Below, one piece after another: positions 55,579-64,000 of a stretch of DNA of 64,000 bases. The stretch lies in contig NZ_CP116009.1 of the NCBI RefSeq assembly GCF_027941915.1, positions 2,914,001-2,978,000 on the forward strand, read 5' to 3'. The position numbers and the translations under genes are program-made. The notes below the pieces were generated by a model. That model did not search any database. It was not told the origin of the DNA and was given only the letters and a program-made list of their open reading frames with translations. The stretch comes from Ramlibacter tataouinensis. GTDB lineage: Bacteria > Pseudomonadota > Gammaproteobacteria > Burkholderiales > Burkholderiaceae_C. Numbering within the stretch: the stretch's first letter is position 1; the number at the start of each line of letters is the position of its first letter.

Positions 55579-55988
55579 CGATTCAGCTTCTGGATGCGCT
55601 CGGACGGCGTGATGATGTCGGTCAGCCGGATCCCGAACTTGTCATTCACGACCACCACCTCGCCCTGGGCGATCAGGTAGCCGTTGATCAGCACCTCCAT
55701 GGGCTCGCCGGCCAGCCCGTCGAGCTCGACGACGGATCCCTGCTGCAGCTGCAGCAGGCGCTTGATGGTGATGCGCGCACGCCCGAGTTCGGCCGTGATC
55801 GTGACCGGCACGTCCAGGATGCGGTCGATATCGGCCTTGACCGCGGCGGCGCCGGCGGCCTCCAGCGGGGGGAAGGCCGCGGCGCCGGCGGCGACCGGCT
55901 GCCGGGAGGCCATGGCCTGCGCGGCCAGGGCGCTTTCCCAGTCGTCCGCCGCGTCGTCGACGCCGTCCGGGGTGCCTTGTTCATTCAT
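55575..55988 (-). CDS. fliN: Flagellar motor switch protein FliN
   Basis: 137 residues. The C-terminal SpoA domain is clear: [60 protein letters not shown] and [15 protein letters not shown]. The N-terminal ~55 residues are Ala-rich and acidic. FliN forms the bottom of the C-ring and binds FliH. The start overlaps the fliM stop by 8 bp. Confidence 0.95.
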   Translation of the reverse strand: MNEQGTPDGVDDAADDWESALAAQAMASRQPVAAGAAAFPPLEAAGAAAVKADIDRILDVPVTITAELGRARITIKRLLQLQQGSVVELDGLAGEPMEVLINGYLIAQGEVVVVNDKFGIRLTDIITPSERIQKLNR

Positions 55989-56985
55989 GCTCGCTCCCCT
56001 TGCTCGATTCGGGGTCCTGGTGCTTGATCATCTTTTCCACCCTCAGCGCGTAGCGGTCGCTGGAGGTGCCGTAGCCGCATTCCATGACGGGGATGCCGCC
56101 GACCTTGCCGACGATGGTCCGGGGCAGCTCGATCGGCAGCACGTCGCCGGCCTTGAGCGCGAGCGCCTTGCCGATGGTCGTGTGCAGGGTGACGAACTCC
56201 GCGCGCAGCTCGACGTCGGCGCTCTGCATCTGGTTGGTCAGCTGCTTGACCCAGCGCTTGTCGACCTCGATCTCGTCCTGCAGCGGATTCGACAGCAGGG
56301 CGCGGATCGGCTCGATCATCGAGTAGGGCATGCACACGCGCAGCGCCCCGCCGATGGGGCCGAACTCGATCTGGAAGGTGGTGCTGATCACCACTTCCGT
56401 CGGCGCCACGATGTTGGCCATCTTGGCGTGCATCTCGGCGCGCACGTACTCGAACTCCAGCGGGTACACCGCCTGCCAGGCCACGCCGTAGCTGTCCAGC
56501 GTGGTGTCGAGCAGGCGCTTGATGATGCGCTGCTCGGTGGGGGTGAAATCGCGCCCCTCCACCCGCACGTGGTAGCGGCCGTCGCTGCCGAACAGGTTGT
56601 CCACCACCAGGAACACCAGCTGCGGGTCGAACACGAACAGGGCGGTGCCGCGCAGCGGCTTCATGTGCAGCAGGTTGATGTTGGCCGGCACCGGCAGGTG
56701 CCGGATGAAGTCGCCGTACTTCTGGATCTGCACGGTGCCGACCGAGATGTCGGCATTGCGGCGCATGAAGTTCAGCAGCGCGCCGCGCAGGTGCCGGGCA
56801 AAACGCTCGTTGATGACCTCGAGCGTGTGCATCCGGCTGCGCACGATGCGCTCCTGCGCGCCCAGGTTGAACCGGGGCGGCGCCTCGCCGTCGGGCTCGG
56901 ACCGGGCCGCCGGCTCCGCGGCGCCGGTGACGCCCTGCATGAGGGCATCGACCTCGTCCTGGGACAGCGGTTGCTCATTGGCCAT
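55981..56985 (-). CDS. fliM: Flagellar motor switch protein FliM
   Basis: 334 residues. The N-terminal CheY-P binding peptide LSQDEVDALMQGV (residues 7-19) is present; the middle domain has RMHTLEVINERFARHLRGAL and RNADISVGTVQIQKYGDFIR; a C-terminal SpoA domain ends it (LALKAGDVLPIELPR, GKVGGIPVMECGYG). FliM links FliG and FliN in the C-ring and receives the CheY signal. fliL lies 22 bp upstream in the operon. Confidence 0.96.
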   Translation of the reverse strand: MANEQPLSQDEVDALMQGVTGAAEPAARSEPDGEAPPRFNLGAQERIVRSRMHTLEVINERFARHLRGALLNFMRRNADISVGTVQIQKYGDFIRHLPVPANINLLHMKPLRGTALFVFDPQLVFLVVDNLFGSDGRYHVRVEGRDFTPTEQRIIKRLLDTTLDSYGVAWQAVYPLEFEYVRAEMHAKMANIVAPTEVVISTTFQIEFGPIGGALRVCMPYSMIEPIRALLSNPLQDEIEVDKRWVKQLTNQMQSADVELRAEFVTLHTTIGKALALKAGDVLPIELPRTIVGKVGGIPVMECGYGTSSDRYALRVEKMIKHQDPESSKGSEHE

Positions 56986-57007
56986 GGATCGTGCGGGCGC
57001 GGCGTGC

Positions 57008-57478
57008 CTACTGCAGCACGAAGGCGGTGAACATCGCGTGGGTGATGCGCTGTTCGGGCAGGCCGGCGGCGAACGGCCGGTTGACGGTGGCGACGATCTC
57101 GTCGGCCAGCTGCGCCTTGCCGGCCGCGCTGGCCAGCGTTTCCGCCTCGCGGTTCGACAGCAGCGTCAGCACGCGGCTGCGCACCTCGGGCAGGTATTGG
57201 GCGATGCGCTCCTGCGACGCCGGGTCGGCCGACTTGAGCGTCAGGCTCACGTGCAGGAAGCGGCCGCGGCCGTCGGCGTGCAGGTTGACGGTCATGGGCT
57301 CCAGCGCCACGAAGATCGGCGGCGGCGCGGCGGGCGCGGCGGCCGGGGGCTGCGCCCGCGTGAGCAGCAGGTAGCCGCCGGCCAGGATGGTCAGCAGCGC
57401 CGCCACGAGCAGCGCCACCAGCACCAGGTTGATCTTGGAGGAAGGGGGCGTGCCGCCCGGTCTGGAACTGGTAGCCAT
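57008..57478 (-). CDS. fliL: Flagellar basal body-associated protein FliL
   Basis: 156 residues. One membrane helix near residues 18-38 (INLVLVALLVAALLTILAGG), a Pro/Ala linker, then the periplasmic FliL domain with VALEPMTVNLHADGRGRFLH and RSRVLTLLSNREAETLASAA. FliL stabilises stator units under load. The ATG at 57478 is chosen for the N-terminal basic/polar stretch before the helix. A 99-bp gap separates it from fliK. Confidence 0.92.
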   Translation of the reverse strand: MATSSRPGGTPPSSKINLVLVALLVAALLTILAGGYLLLTRAQPPAAAPAAPPPIFVALEPMTVNLHADGRGRFLHVSLTLKSADPASQERIAQYLPEVRSRVLTLLSNREAETLASAAGKAQLADEIVATVNRPFAAGLPEQRITHAMFTAFVLQ

Positions 57479-57577
57479 GGTTGCCGCAAGTGGATGGACG
57501 AGATTCTTTTTCAGCAGGGGCCGAACCTATAGGGCGATGAGCAGCTGGAATCGCGCTCAGCTCCGGGCTTTGCGTCC

Positions 57578-58855
57578 TCAGGCGAAGGTGTCGACGGCAT
57601 GGCCGCCGGAGCCTCCTCCGGCCGGGGGCCGGGTCGCGGCAGCCGGCACTTCGGCGGGGGCCTGGCCCGGGCTGGCCGGACGGCGCTGCGCCGACGGGTC
57701 GTGCTGGGACTGCGGGGAGCCTCCGGAGGCCGGCTGGTGCTCGGCGCCGACCGAGGCCTGCCCCAGGGCGATGCCGCTGTCGGCGAGCGCCGCGCGCAAC
57801 TGCGGCAGGGCCGCTTCCAGCGCGGCGCGCACCGCCGCGTGCGGCGAGACGAAAAGCGCTTGCGCCTGCTGGTCGGCCACCGACAGCGTCACCGACAGCG
57901 GGCCCAGGCCGGGCGGGTTGAGCTCCAGCTGTGCCTGTCCCTGGCCGCGGTGGTGCATGCCGGTGAGCGCCTGGCCCAGGGCGGAAGGCCAGGCACGGCT
58001 GCCGACCGGCGGCTCGACGGCGGCCTGGCCGGCGAGTGGCAGCTCGGCGGCGGCGGCGGGGAACCCGGTCGCTGCCGGCGCGGCCGCAGCGGCTGCGAAG
58101 GGCGCCGCCGGCGCAGTGCCGGATCCCGGCAGCACCGGCGCATCGCTGCCGGCGGCGGGGCCGGCTGCGGCATCGGGATCGGCCGGCGCGGCCAAGGTGA
58201 ACGACGCGCCGGTGGCGCTGGTGTCCGGCCGGCGGGCCGCGGCCTCGGCCTCGGCCGGCCGCCCCTGCGGCGGCACGGCGCCGGCGGCCGCTTGCGCGGC
58301 GTGGCCGCCGCCGGCCACGGGGCGCGCCGCGGGCGTCGCGGGCAGGAAGGCGGGCGCAAAGGCTGCGCGCCCGGCCCGGTCGCCGACGTCGTGCTCGGTG
58401 GCGCCGGCAGCCGCTGCCCCGGCCGCCGCCTGCGACAGCGGGGCCGCCACTGGTTCGGCTTCACCACCGCGGGGCGCCGGCCGAAGGGCTTGCGCGCCGG
58501 CCGTGTCCAGCCGAGGCCCGGCGGGAGCGTCGTGGACGCCCGTCGCGAGTGCCGTTCGGACCGGCCCGGCGGCCGCCACGGCGCCGCCCGCTGCGGCCTG
58601 GCGCGGGTCCAGCGCTGCCGCGATCAGCGGCGGCGACATGCCGGCCTCCAGTGCTTCGCGTTCGCCGGCCTCTTGCGGGCGCCGGGTGCGCGCGGGGCGG
58701 GCCAGGGGCGTGGCGAGGTCCTCCCGCACGGCGTCCGACCGCGTCTTCATGCGTCGCTCCAGGACTTCGGCGAAGGCGCCGGATTCGCCCGCCGGCGGAA
58801 CATCGTTGCGCGCGGCGGCATTGACGGTGGGACTCAGGACGGCTGGGACGTTCAT
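57578..58855 (-). CDS. fliK: Flagellar hook-length control protein FliK
   Basis: 425 residues. The first ~280 are Ala/Pro/Gly-rich and low complexity, as expected for the export-ruler part. The C-terminal Flg_hook domain is clear: LELNPPGLGPLSVTLS near residue 310, then LFVSPHAAVRAALEAALPQL and ALADSGIALGQASVG. FliK measures hook length and triggers the FlhB switch. The start lies 15 bp after the fliJ stop. Confidence 0.88.
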   Translation of the reverse strand: MNVPAVLSPTVNAAARNDVPPAGESGAFAEVLERRMKTRSDAVREDLATPLARPARTRRPQEAGEREALEAGMSPPLIAAALDPRQAAAGGAVAAAGPVRTALATGVHDAPAGPRLDTAGAQALRPAPRGGEAEPVAAPLSQAAAGAAAAGATEHDVGDRAGRAAFAPAFLPATPAARPVAGGGHAAQAAAGAVPPQGRPAEAEAAARRPDTSATGASFTLAAPADPDAAAGPAAGSDAPVLPGSGTAPAAPFAAAAAAPAATGFPAAAAELPLAGQAAVEPPVGSRAWPSALGQALTGMHHRGQGQAQLELNPPGLGPLSVTLSVADQQAQALFVSPHAAVRAALEAALPQLRAALADSGIALGQASVGAEHQPASGGSPQSQHDPSAQRRPASPGQAPAEVPAAATRPPAGGGSGGHAVDTFA

Positions 58856-58870
58856 GACGGTTCCGGTGGG

Positions 58871-59326
58871 TCAGCTGGCGAACGCGGAGGAGCGCAGCTG
58901 GAAGCGGGTGGCGGAGCGCTCGTCGCCCTCGCGCTGTTCCTGCCGGCCGGCGGCCAGCGCCTGCTGGCTGCGCATGCGCCCGGCCAGCGTGTCGAAGGCG
59001 CCGAGCCGGCGCCGGCTGTCCTGCCAGTGGCTGCGGCCCTGCGCCAGGCGGGCCTCCGCCTGCTGCGCCAGCGCGCGCTGCTGCTCGATGGCGCCGTCGA
59101 GCGTGGCGACGAAGAGCTGGAAGTTGCGCAGCTCGGAGGCGGGCAGCCCGGCGCGCATGCGCTCGTGCAGCCGCGCCAGGTACTCGTCGCGGTACTGCTG
59201 CAGCAGCGCCAGCTTCTCGGCCGCGCCGGCCTGCGCCTTCAGCAGCTCGGCCAGGCGGCGTGCCGCCTGATCCGTGCGCTCGCTCGCGAGCTCGATCAGG
59301 GTGTCCAGGGGGAGCTTGCTGCTCAT
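58871..59326 (-). CDS. fliJ: Flagellar export protein FliJ
   Basis: 151 residues forming two long antiparallel helices rich in Gln, Arg, Leu and Ala ([60 protein letters not shown]). FliJ is the stalk-like component that links FliI to FlhA. Start overlaps the fliI stop by 4 bp. Confidence 0.9.
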   Translation of the reverse strand: MSSKLPLDTLIELASERTDQAARRLAELLKAQAGAAEKLALLQQYRDEYLARLHERMRAGLPASELRNFQLFVATLDGAIEQQRALAQQAEARLAQGRSHWQDSRRRLGAFDTLAGRMRSQQALAAGRQEQREGDERSATRFQLRSSAFAS

Positions 59327-60726
59327 GCGTTTCCTTGGAAGAGGGCGTGCAGGCCGCCGATGGCGGCCGGGTAGTCGGAGCGCTCGTGCATTTCCTGCTG
59401 CAGGAAGGCCTCGATGCGCGGGTACAGGGCCACCGCCTGGTCCAGCTGGGCGTCGTGGCCGGGCGCGTAGGCGCCCACGCTGATCAGGTCGCGGTTGCGC
59501 TGGTAGCGCGAGAGCATCTGCTTCATGCGGCGCACCAGGGCGAACTGCTGCGGCTCGATCAGCGCGGTCATGGCGCGGCTGATCGATGCCTCGATGTCGA
59601 TCGCCGGATAGTGACCGGCCTCGGCGAGCGCGCGCGACAGCACCACGTGGCCGTCCAGGATGGCGCGCGCCGCGTCGGCGATCGGATCCTGCTGGTCGTC
59701 GCCTTCGGTCAGCACGGTGTAGAAGGCGGTGATCGAACCGCCGCGACCGGACGCATCGACGGCGCCGTTGCCCGCACGCTCCACCAGCGCCGGCAGCTTG
59801 GCGAACACGGACGGCGGATAGCCCTTGGTGGCGGGCGGCTCGCCCACGGCCAGCGCGATCTCGCGCTGCGCCATGGCGTAGCGGGTCAGTGAATCCATGA
59901 TCAACAGCACGTCCTTGCCACGGTCGCGGAAGTCCTCGGCCAGGCGCGTGGCATAGGCGGCGCCCTGCATGCGCAGCAGCGGCGAGGTGTCGGCCGGCGC
60001 CGCCACCAGCACGGCGCGCGCCAGGCCCTCGGCGCCGAGCGTGTGCTCGATGAACTCCTTGACCTCGCGGCCGCGCTCGCCGATCAGGCCCACCACGATG
60101 ACGTCGGCGCTGGTGTAGCGCGCCATCATCCCGAGCAGCACGCTCTTGCCGACGCCCGAGCCGGCGAACAGGCCCATGCGCTGGCCGCGGCCGACCGTGA
60201 GCATGGCGTTGATCGCGCGCACGCCGGTGTCCAGCACCTGCTCGATGGGCGCGCGCGTGAGCGGGTTGAGCGGCGCGGCGCCCAGCGTGACCTGGATGGT
60301 GGCGGCGAGCGGACCCAGTCCGTCGAGCGGCCTGCCGGTGGCGTCCACCACCCGGCCGAGCATGCCGTCGCCGACCGGCAGGCGCTTGGTGCTGTCCTGC
60401 CCCGGGGGGGCGCCGGGATCCTCCGGCGGATAGACGCGCGCGCCGGGCAGCAGGCCGGCGACCTCGCTGCGCGGCATGAGGTAGAGGCGGTCGCCGGAGA
60501 AGCCGACCACTTCCGCTTCGGCGGTGGGCTGCGCAAAGCCGGGCGGCAGTTCCACCAGGCAGTCGCTGCCCACGGCCAGGCGCAGCCCGACGGCTTCCAG
60601 CACCAGGCCGACGGCGCGCGTCAGGCGCCCGTGGGCCCGCACCGGCCGGCAGGCCGCGACGTCGGCGCGGGCCTGGCGCAGCGTTTCCTGCCAGGCGCCG
60701 ACGTGGGGATTGCCTTCAGGCCGCAC
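59323..60726 (-). CDS. fliI: Flagellum-specific ATP synthase FliI
   Basis: 467 residues from the GTG at 60726, which overlaps the fliH end by 11 bp; no ATG fits, and the longer open frame to 60852 is not family-like. Walker [35 protein letters not shown], and Walker [21 protein letters not shown] are intact, followed by [18 protein letters not shown] and [14 protein letters not shown]. It is the F1-beta-like ATPase of the export apparatus. FliH, encoded just upstream, is its regulator. Confidence 0.94.
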   Translation of the reverse strand: MRPEGNPHVGAWQETLRQARADVAACRPVRAHGRLTRAVGLVLEAVGLRLAVGSDCLVELPPGFAQPTAEAEVVGFSGDRLYLMPRSEVAGLLPGARVYPPEDPGAPPGQDSTKRLPVGDGMLGRVVDATGRPLDGLGPLAATIQVTLGAAPLNPLTRAPIEQVLDTGVRAINAMLTVGRGQRMGLFAGSGVGKSVLLGMMARYTSADVIVVGLIGERGREVKEFIEHTLGAEGLARAVLVAAPADTSPLLRMQGAAYATRLAEDFRDRGKDVLLIMDSLTRYAMAQREIALAVGEPPATKGYPPSVFAKLPALVERAGNGAVDASGRGGSITAFYTVLTEGDDQQDPIADAARAILDGHVVLSRALAEAGHYPAIDIEASISRAMTALIEPQQFALVRRMKQMLSRYQRNRDLISVGAYAPGHDAQLDQAVALYPRIEAFLQQEMHERSDYPAAIGGLHALFQGNA

Positions 60727-61447
60727 AGCGCTCGCGGTCCGGCAGGCGGCAGGTGAGCGCGGCTTCCACCCGCTGCCAGCGCGTTTCCACGCTGGCGTCG
60801 AGTTCGCCGACGGCCGACTTGACCCGGCAGCCGCCGCGCGTGACCGCGGCATCGGCCTGCAGCGACCAGCCGGCCTCGCGCAGTTCCTCGCCCAGCTGCT
60901 CGCGCACCAGCGCAGCGTCGTCCGGATGCAGCAGCAGGCGCGGCGAGCCGCTCAGTTCCGGCGCGGACGCCAGCAGGTCGCGCACCACCGCGAGCACGCA
61001 GTCGGGATCCGTCTTCAGCGCGGTGCCGGCCAGCTGCCGGCCCAGGTCCAGCGCCAGCCCCAGCACGCCCTCGGCCAGTTCGCGCTCGGCGATGCGCAGG
61101 GCCGCCGGCAGGGCCTGCGCCAGGGCCAGCAGCTGCGCGGCTTCCTGGCGCATTTCCTCCAGGCCCGCGGCCCGGCCTTCCAGGCGGCCCTGGGCCAGGC
61201 CCTGGGTCCGCCCTTCGGCGGCGCCGGCCTGGCGGGCCGCCTCGCGCAGGCGCTCCAGCTCGGCCTCGTCGAACCGGCGCACCGGCTCGAGCGGCGTCAG
61301 CACGGGCGCCGGCGCCGGCTTCGGCGGCGGCGGCGGGGCCGGCACCGCCTGCCGATCGGGGCCGGCGAAGGAAGCCATCTCCCAGCGCTGCCAGGCGGTC
61401 AGGGTGACGGCCGGCGCGGCGGCCGTTGGCGCGTCGCTGCTAGACAT
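60716..61447 (-). CDS. fliH: Flagellar assembly protein FliH
   Basis: 243 residues. An N-terminal Pro/Ala-rich part is followed by a long helix with Ala/Gly-spaced repeats ([37 protein letters not shown]) and the C-terminal domain [40 protein letters not shown]-like sequence. FliH holds FliI and binds FliN. The start overlaps the fliG end by 8 bp; the stop lies within the fliI start region. Confidence 0.92.
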   Translation of the reverse strand: MSSSDAPTAAAPAVTLTAWQRWEMASFAGPDRQAVPAPPPPPKPAPAPVLTPLEPVRRFDEAELERLREAARQAGAAEGRTQGLAQGRLEGRAAGLEEMRQEAAQLLALAQALPAALRIAERELAEGVLGLALDLGRQLAGTALKTDPDCVLAVVRDLLASAPELSGSPRLLLHPDDAALVREQLGEELREAGWSLQADAAVTRGGCRVKSAVGELDASVETRWQRVEAALTCRLPDRERCAA

Positions 61448-62435
61448 AGGAGTCGTCGCCCGAGGCGCTGATCACGATATCGCCGGCCTCGGCCAGGCGG
61501 CGCACGACGGCCAGGATGTTCTTCTGCTCGGCTTCCACCTGCGACACGCGCACCGGGCCGCGCATCTCCAGGTCCTCGCGCAGCAGCTCGGCGGCGCGCT
61601 GCGACATGTTGCGCAGGAACTTCTCGCGCAGCTCCTCGGGCGAGCCCTTGAGCGCGACGATCAGCGACTCCGATTCCACTTCCTTGAGCAGCAGCTGGAT
61701 GGAGCGGTCTTCCAGTTCCAGCAGGTTCTCGAACACGAACATCTCGTCGACCATGCGCTGGGCCAGCGCTTCGTCCTGCTCGCGCAGGTACTTGATCACC
61801 GCCTCCTCGTGCGCGGTGCTCATCTGGTTGACGATCTCGGCGGCCGCGCGCACGCCGCCCAGGCGGCTGCGCTTGACGCCTTCGCCGGACAGCATGTTGG
61901 TGAGCACGTCCGTGAGTTCGGCCAGCGCGCTGGGCTGCAGGCCGCCGAAGGTGGCGATGCGCTGCACCACGCCGTGGCGCGTGCGCTCGGGCAGCTGCTC
62001 CAGCACCGCCGAGGCCTTCGGGCGGTCCATGTGCACCAGCAGCGTGGCGACGATCTGCGGGTGTTCGTCGCGGATCAGCTCGACGATCTCGTTGGGCTCC
62101 AGCTGGTTCAGGCGCTCCAGGCCGGTGGTGGTGTCGTCCTGCTTGAGGATGTGGTCCAGCAGGTCGGCGGCCCGGTCATCGCCGAGCGCCTTGGTCAGCA
62201 CCGCGCGCAGGTAGCCGCCGGAGTCCAGGTGCAGCGCGGAGTACTGCTCCGTTTCCAGCCGGAAGTCCTCCAGCACCTCGCTGACCTGGGTCCGGGTGAC
62301 GTGGCCCAGGCGGGCCATCGCCGCGCCCAGCGCCTTGACTTCGCCGGCCGGCAGGTGCTGCAGCACCTTGGCGGCCGCGTCCTCGCCGAGCGACATCAGG
62401 AGGATGCCGGCGCGGCGGATGCCCTCACCGTTCAT
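61440..62435 (-). CDS. fliG: Flagellar motor switch protein FliG
   Basis: 331 residues. N-terminal domain GIRRAGILLMSLGEDAAAKV, middle EHPQIVATLLVHMDRPKASA, and C-terminal torque helix LREQDEALAQRMVDEMFVFE then NLLELEDRSIQLLLKEVESE, carrying the charged residues that face the stator. The C-terminus [14 protein letters not shown] is typical. FliG sits on the MS-ring and transmits torque. It overlaps fliF by 11 bp. Confidence 0.96.
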   Translation of the reverse strand: MNGEGIRRAGILLMSLGEDAAAKVLQHLPAGEVKALGAAMARLGHVTRTQVSEVLEDFRLETEQYSALHLDSGGYLRAVLTKALGDDRAADLLDHILKQDDTTTGLERLNQLEPNEIVELIRDEHPQIVATLLVHMDRPKASAVLEQLPERTRHGVVQRIATFGGLQPSALAELTDVLTNMLSGEGVKRSRLGGVRAAAEIVNQMSTAHEEAVIKYLREQDEALAQRMVDEMFVFENLLELEDRSIQLLLKEVESESLIVALKGSPEELREKFLRNMSQRAAELLREDLEMRGPVRVSQVEAEQKNILAVVRRLAEAGDIVISASGDDSYV

Positions 62436-64000
62436 GCTGGGCCATCCAGTTCTTCAGCAGCACCGCCACCATCAGCGGCTCCTTGCCGGCGATCTCGCGG
62501 GCGTACTGCAGGTTGTCGGCGTGGCGCGCGGCGCTGTCCTCCTGCGCCGGGTCCGGCCCTGCTGCCAGGGCGGGGGCCGCCGTGGCAGCGGCCACCTGGG
62601 CCGGCGCGGCCGGCTGCAGGTGCTTGCGCAGGAGCGGACGCACCACCGACAGCCAGGCGTACAGGCCCAGCAGCGCCAGCAACAGGGTCCAGCCCGCGGA
62701 CTTGGCCAGGGCGACGTTCTCCGGCTGCTTCCACAAGGGCAGTTCGGGGGCGGGACTTTCGGCCACGAACGCGCTGTTGACCACGTTGAGCGAATCCCCG
62801 CGCTCGGCGCTGAAGCCCACGGCCTCCTTCACCAGGTTGCGGATCTGCTCGAGTTCGGCCGGCGCCAGCGCCTGGGTGACGCGCTTGCCCTGCGCGTTGG
62901 TGGTGTCGCGATGGTTCACCACCACGGCCACCGAGACGCGACGCACCGCGCCGGGGGCCTGCTGCACGTGGCGCAGCGTGCGATCCACTTCGTAGTTGAT
63001 GGTGGCGTCGCGGCGCGCGTTGCCGGCGCGGGTGCCGGCCAGGCCGGCGAGCTCGGTGCTCATCTGCAGCTGGCCTTCGACGCGCGGCGCGTCGGGCGGC
63101 CGGGTGAGCGGCGCCGTCGGGGTGGCCGGCGGCTGGTTGGACAGCGCGCCGGGCACGCCCGCGGCCGCCATGCCGGCCTGCTGCACCGATTCGCTGGACT
63201 GCTGGCTGCGCACCGCGGCGCTGCCGGGCTCCTGGTTGGGACGGTGCTTCTCGTCCGTCGCCTCGACGATCGAGAAGTCGATGTCGGCGGCCACCTGGGC
63301 GTGCACGTTGCCGGCGCCCAGCAGCGGCTGCAGGATCGCCTCGATGCGGCGGGTGTAGGCCTGCTCGATCTCCTGCACGTATTTCAGCTGGCTGCCGTCC
63401 AGTCCGCGGGCGGCGGCCGGCGAGGTCAGCAGCTTGCCGTGCTGGTCCACCACGCTGATGCTCTTGGGCGACAGCTCCGCGACGCTGCTGGAGACCAGGT
63501 GCACGATGGCGTTGACCTGGGCGTCGTCGATCGCCCGCCCGCGGTGCAGCGTCAGCACCACGGAGGCGCTGGGCTTCTTCTGGTCGCGCACGAACAGGGC
63601 CGGCTTGGGCAGCGCCAGGTGCACCCGCGCCGATTCGACCGCCGAGATGGCGTTGATGGAGCGGGCCAGCTCGCCTTCCAGCGCCCGCTGGTAGTTGATC
63701 TGCTCGGCGAACTGGCTGGTGCCGAACTTCTGGTTGTCCATCAGCTCGAAGCCCACCGCGCCGCCCTTGGGCAGGCCTTGCGAGGCCAGCCGCAGCCGCA
63801 CCTCGGCCACCTTGCCGGCCGGCACCATGAGCGCCGTGCCGCCCTCGGCGAAGCGGTAGGGCACGTTCATCTGCTGCAGCGCGGTCATGATGGCGCCGCC
63901 GTCGCGGTCGGACACGTTGCCGTACAGGACCCGGAAGTCGGGGGCGCGGCTCCACAGCCACAGCGCCGCCAGCGCGGCGACGGCCAGCGCGGCGGCCACC
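62425..64000 (-). CDS. fliF: Flagellar MS-ring protein FliF (5' end outside window)
   Basis: Partial: 524 residues are visible and the frame is open to the right window edge, so the first ~30 residues are missing. The start of the visible part is the end of the first membrane helix followed by the ring-building motif RVLYGNVSDRDGGAIMTALQ, MNVPYRFAEGGTALMVPAGK and LPKGGAVGFELMDNQKFGTS. RALEGELARSINAISAVESA and a second membrane helix near the C-terminus follow, with a FliG-binding tail. FliF forms the MS-ring. It heads the fliFGHIJKLMNOPQR order in the window. Confidence 0.95.
   Translation of the reverse strand, partial: VAAALAVAALAALWLWSRAPDFRVLYGNVSDRDGGAIMTALQQMNVPYRFAEGGTALMVPAGKVAEVRLRLASQGLPKGGAVGFELMDNQKFGTSQFAEQINYQRALEGELARSINAISAVESARVHLALPKPALFVRDQKKPSASVVLTLHRGRAIDDAQVNAIVHLVSSSVAELSPKSISVVDQHGKLLTSPAAARGLDGSQLKYVQEIEQAYTRRIEAILQPLLGAGNVHAQVAADIDFSIVEATDEKHRPNQEPGSAAVRSQQSSESVQQAGMAAAGVPGALSNQPPATPTAPLTRPPDAPRVEGQLQMSTELAGLAGTRAGNARRDATINYEVDRTLRHVQQAPGAVRRVSVAVVVNHRDTTNAQGKRVTQALAPAELEQIRNLVKEAVGFSAERGDSLNVVNSAFVAESPAPELPLWKQPENVALAKSAGWTLLLALLGLYAWLSVVRPLLRKHLQPAAPAQVAAATAAPALAAGPDPAQEDSAARHADNLQYAREIAGKEPLMVAVLLKNWMAQHER

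Noticed and set aside
55826-55836. GCCGATAT on the minus strand inside fliN
   Set aside because: It encodes the conserved Ala-Asp-Ile of FliN and has no -35 element at the right distance.
1-64000. CRISPR arrays, insertion sequences or intact prophage genes
   Set aside because: No regularly spaced direct repeats and no transposase, integrase or phage structural genes were seen; the only long repeats are the chemoreceptor modules.

Overview
The window is a GC-rich (about 70%) stretch of a motile Gram-negative bacterium. Gene order and protein type point to Burkholderiales, most likely a Comamonadaceae-type betaproteobacterium: ureDAJBCEFG with ureJ between ureA and ureB, Bug/TctC receptors, cheR-cheD-cheB-cheY-cheZ-flhB-flhA-flhF-flhG-fliA, and polar-type FlhF/FlhG. 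The genus cannot be fixed from the sequence alone.

Region 1 (1-10617, + strand) is a tightly coupled catabolic and uptake operon. It holds a luciferase-like flavin oxidoreductase (cut by the window edge), an NMT1/SsuA-type ABC importer (binding protein, ATPase, permease), a molybdenum hydroxylase made of a separate FAD subunit and a fused [2Fe-2S]2-Mo subunit, a 58-residue membrane protein, a complete TctB-TctA-TctC tripartite transporter, and a RidA-type protein. Most junctions are ATGA/GTGA overlaps. The set looks like a pathway that imports and hydroxylates an N-containing or aromatic substrate; the substrate is not identifiable here.

Region 2 (10618-12658) is decaying DNA: a degenerate, internally deleted second copy of the tctB region, and an mgtE magnesium-transporter gene split by two compensating one-base indels.

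Region 3 (12737-18449, - strand) is a complete urease operon read ureD-A-J-B-C-E-F-G. UreC keeps all nickel ligands and the carbamylated lysine, but the catalytic flap Cys-His pair is replaced by Ala-Arg.

Region 4 (18450-21491) holds an orphan PAS histidine kinase and about 1.6 kb of gene fragments: a Gfo/Idh-like start, a YsnF/DUF2382-like piece, a tRNA(CAU)-like sequence without a proper D-arm, and a rho-independent terminator. It marks the border of the flagellar island.

Region 5 (21492-64000) is a large motility island. An EAL/HDOD protein is followed by cheR-cheD-cheB-cheY-cheZ, flhB-flhA-flhF-flhG-fliA, convergent flgA-flgM-flgN, flgBCDEFGHIJ, cheW and four tandem chemoreceptor genes (three with nearly identical signalling modules), flgK-flgL, and then on the opposite strand fliFGHIJKLMNOPQR (fliF cut by the window end). 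Two strong sigma-28 (FliA) promoter matches precede flgM and flgK. cheA, motAB, flhDC, fliC and fliD are not in the window. FlhG has lost its Walker A lysines and FlhF carries a long C-terminal extension.
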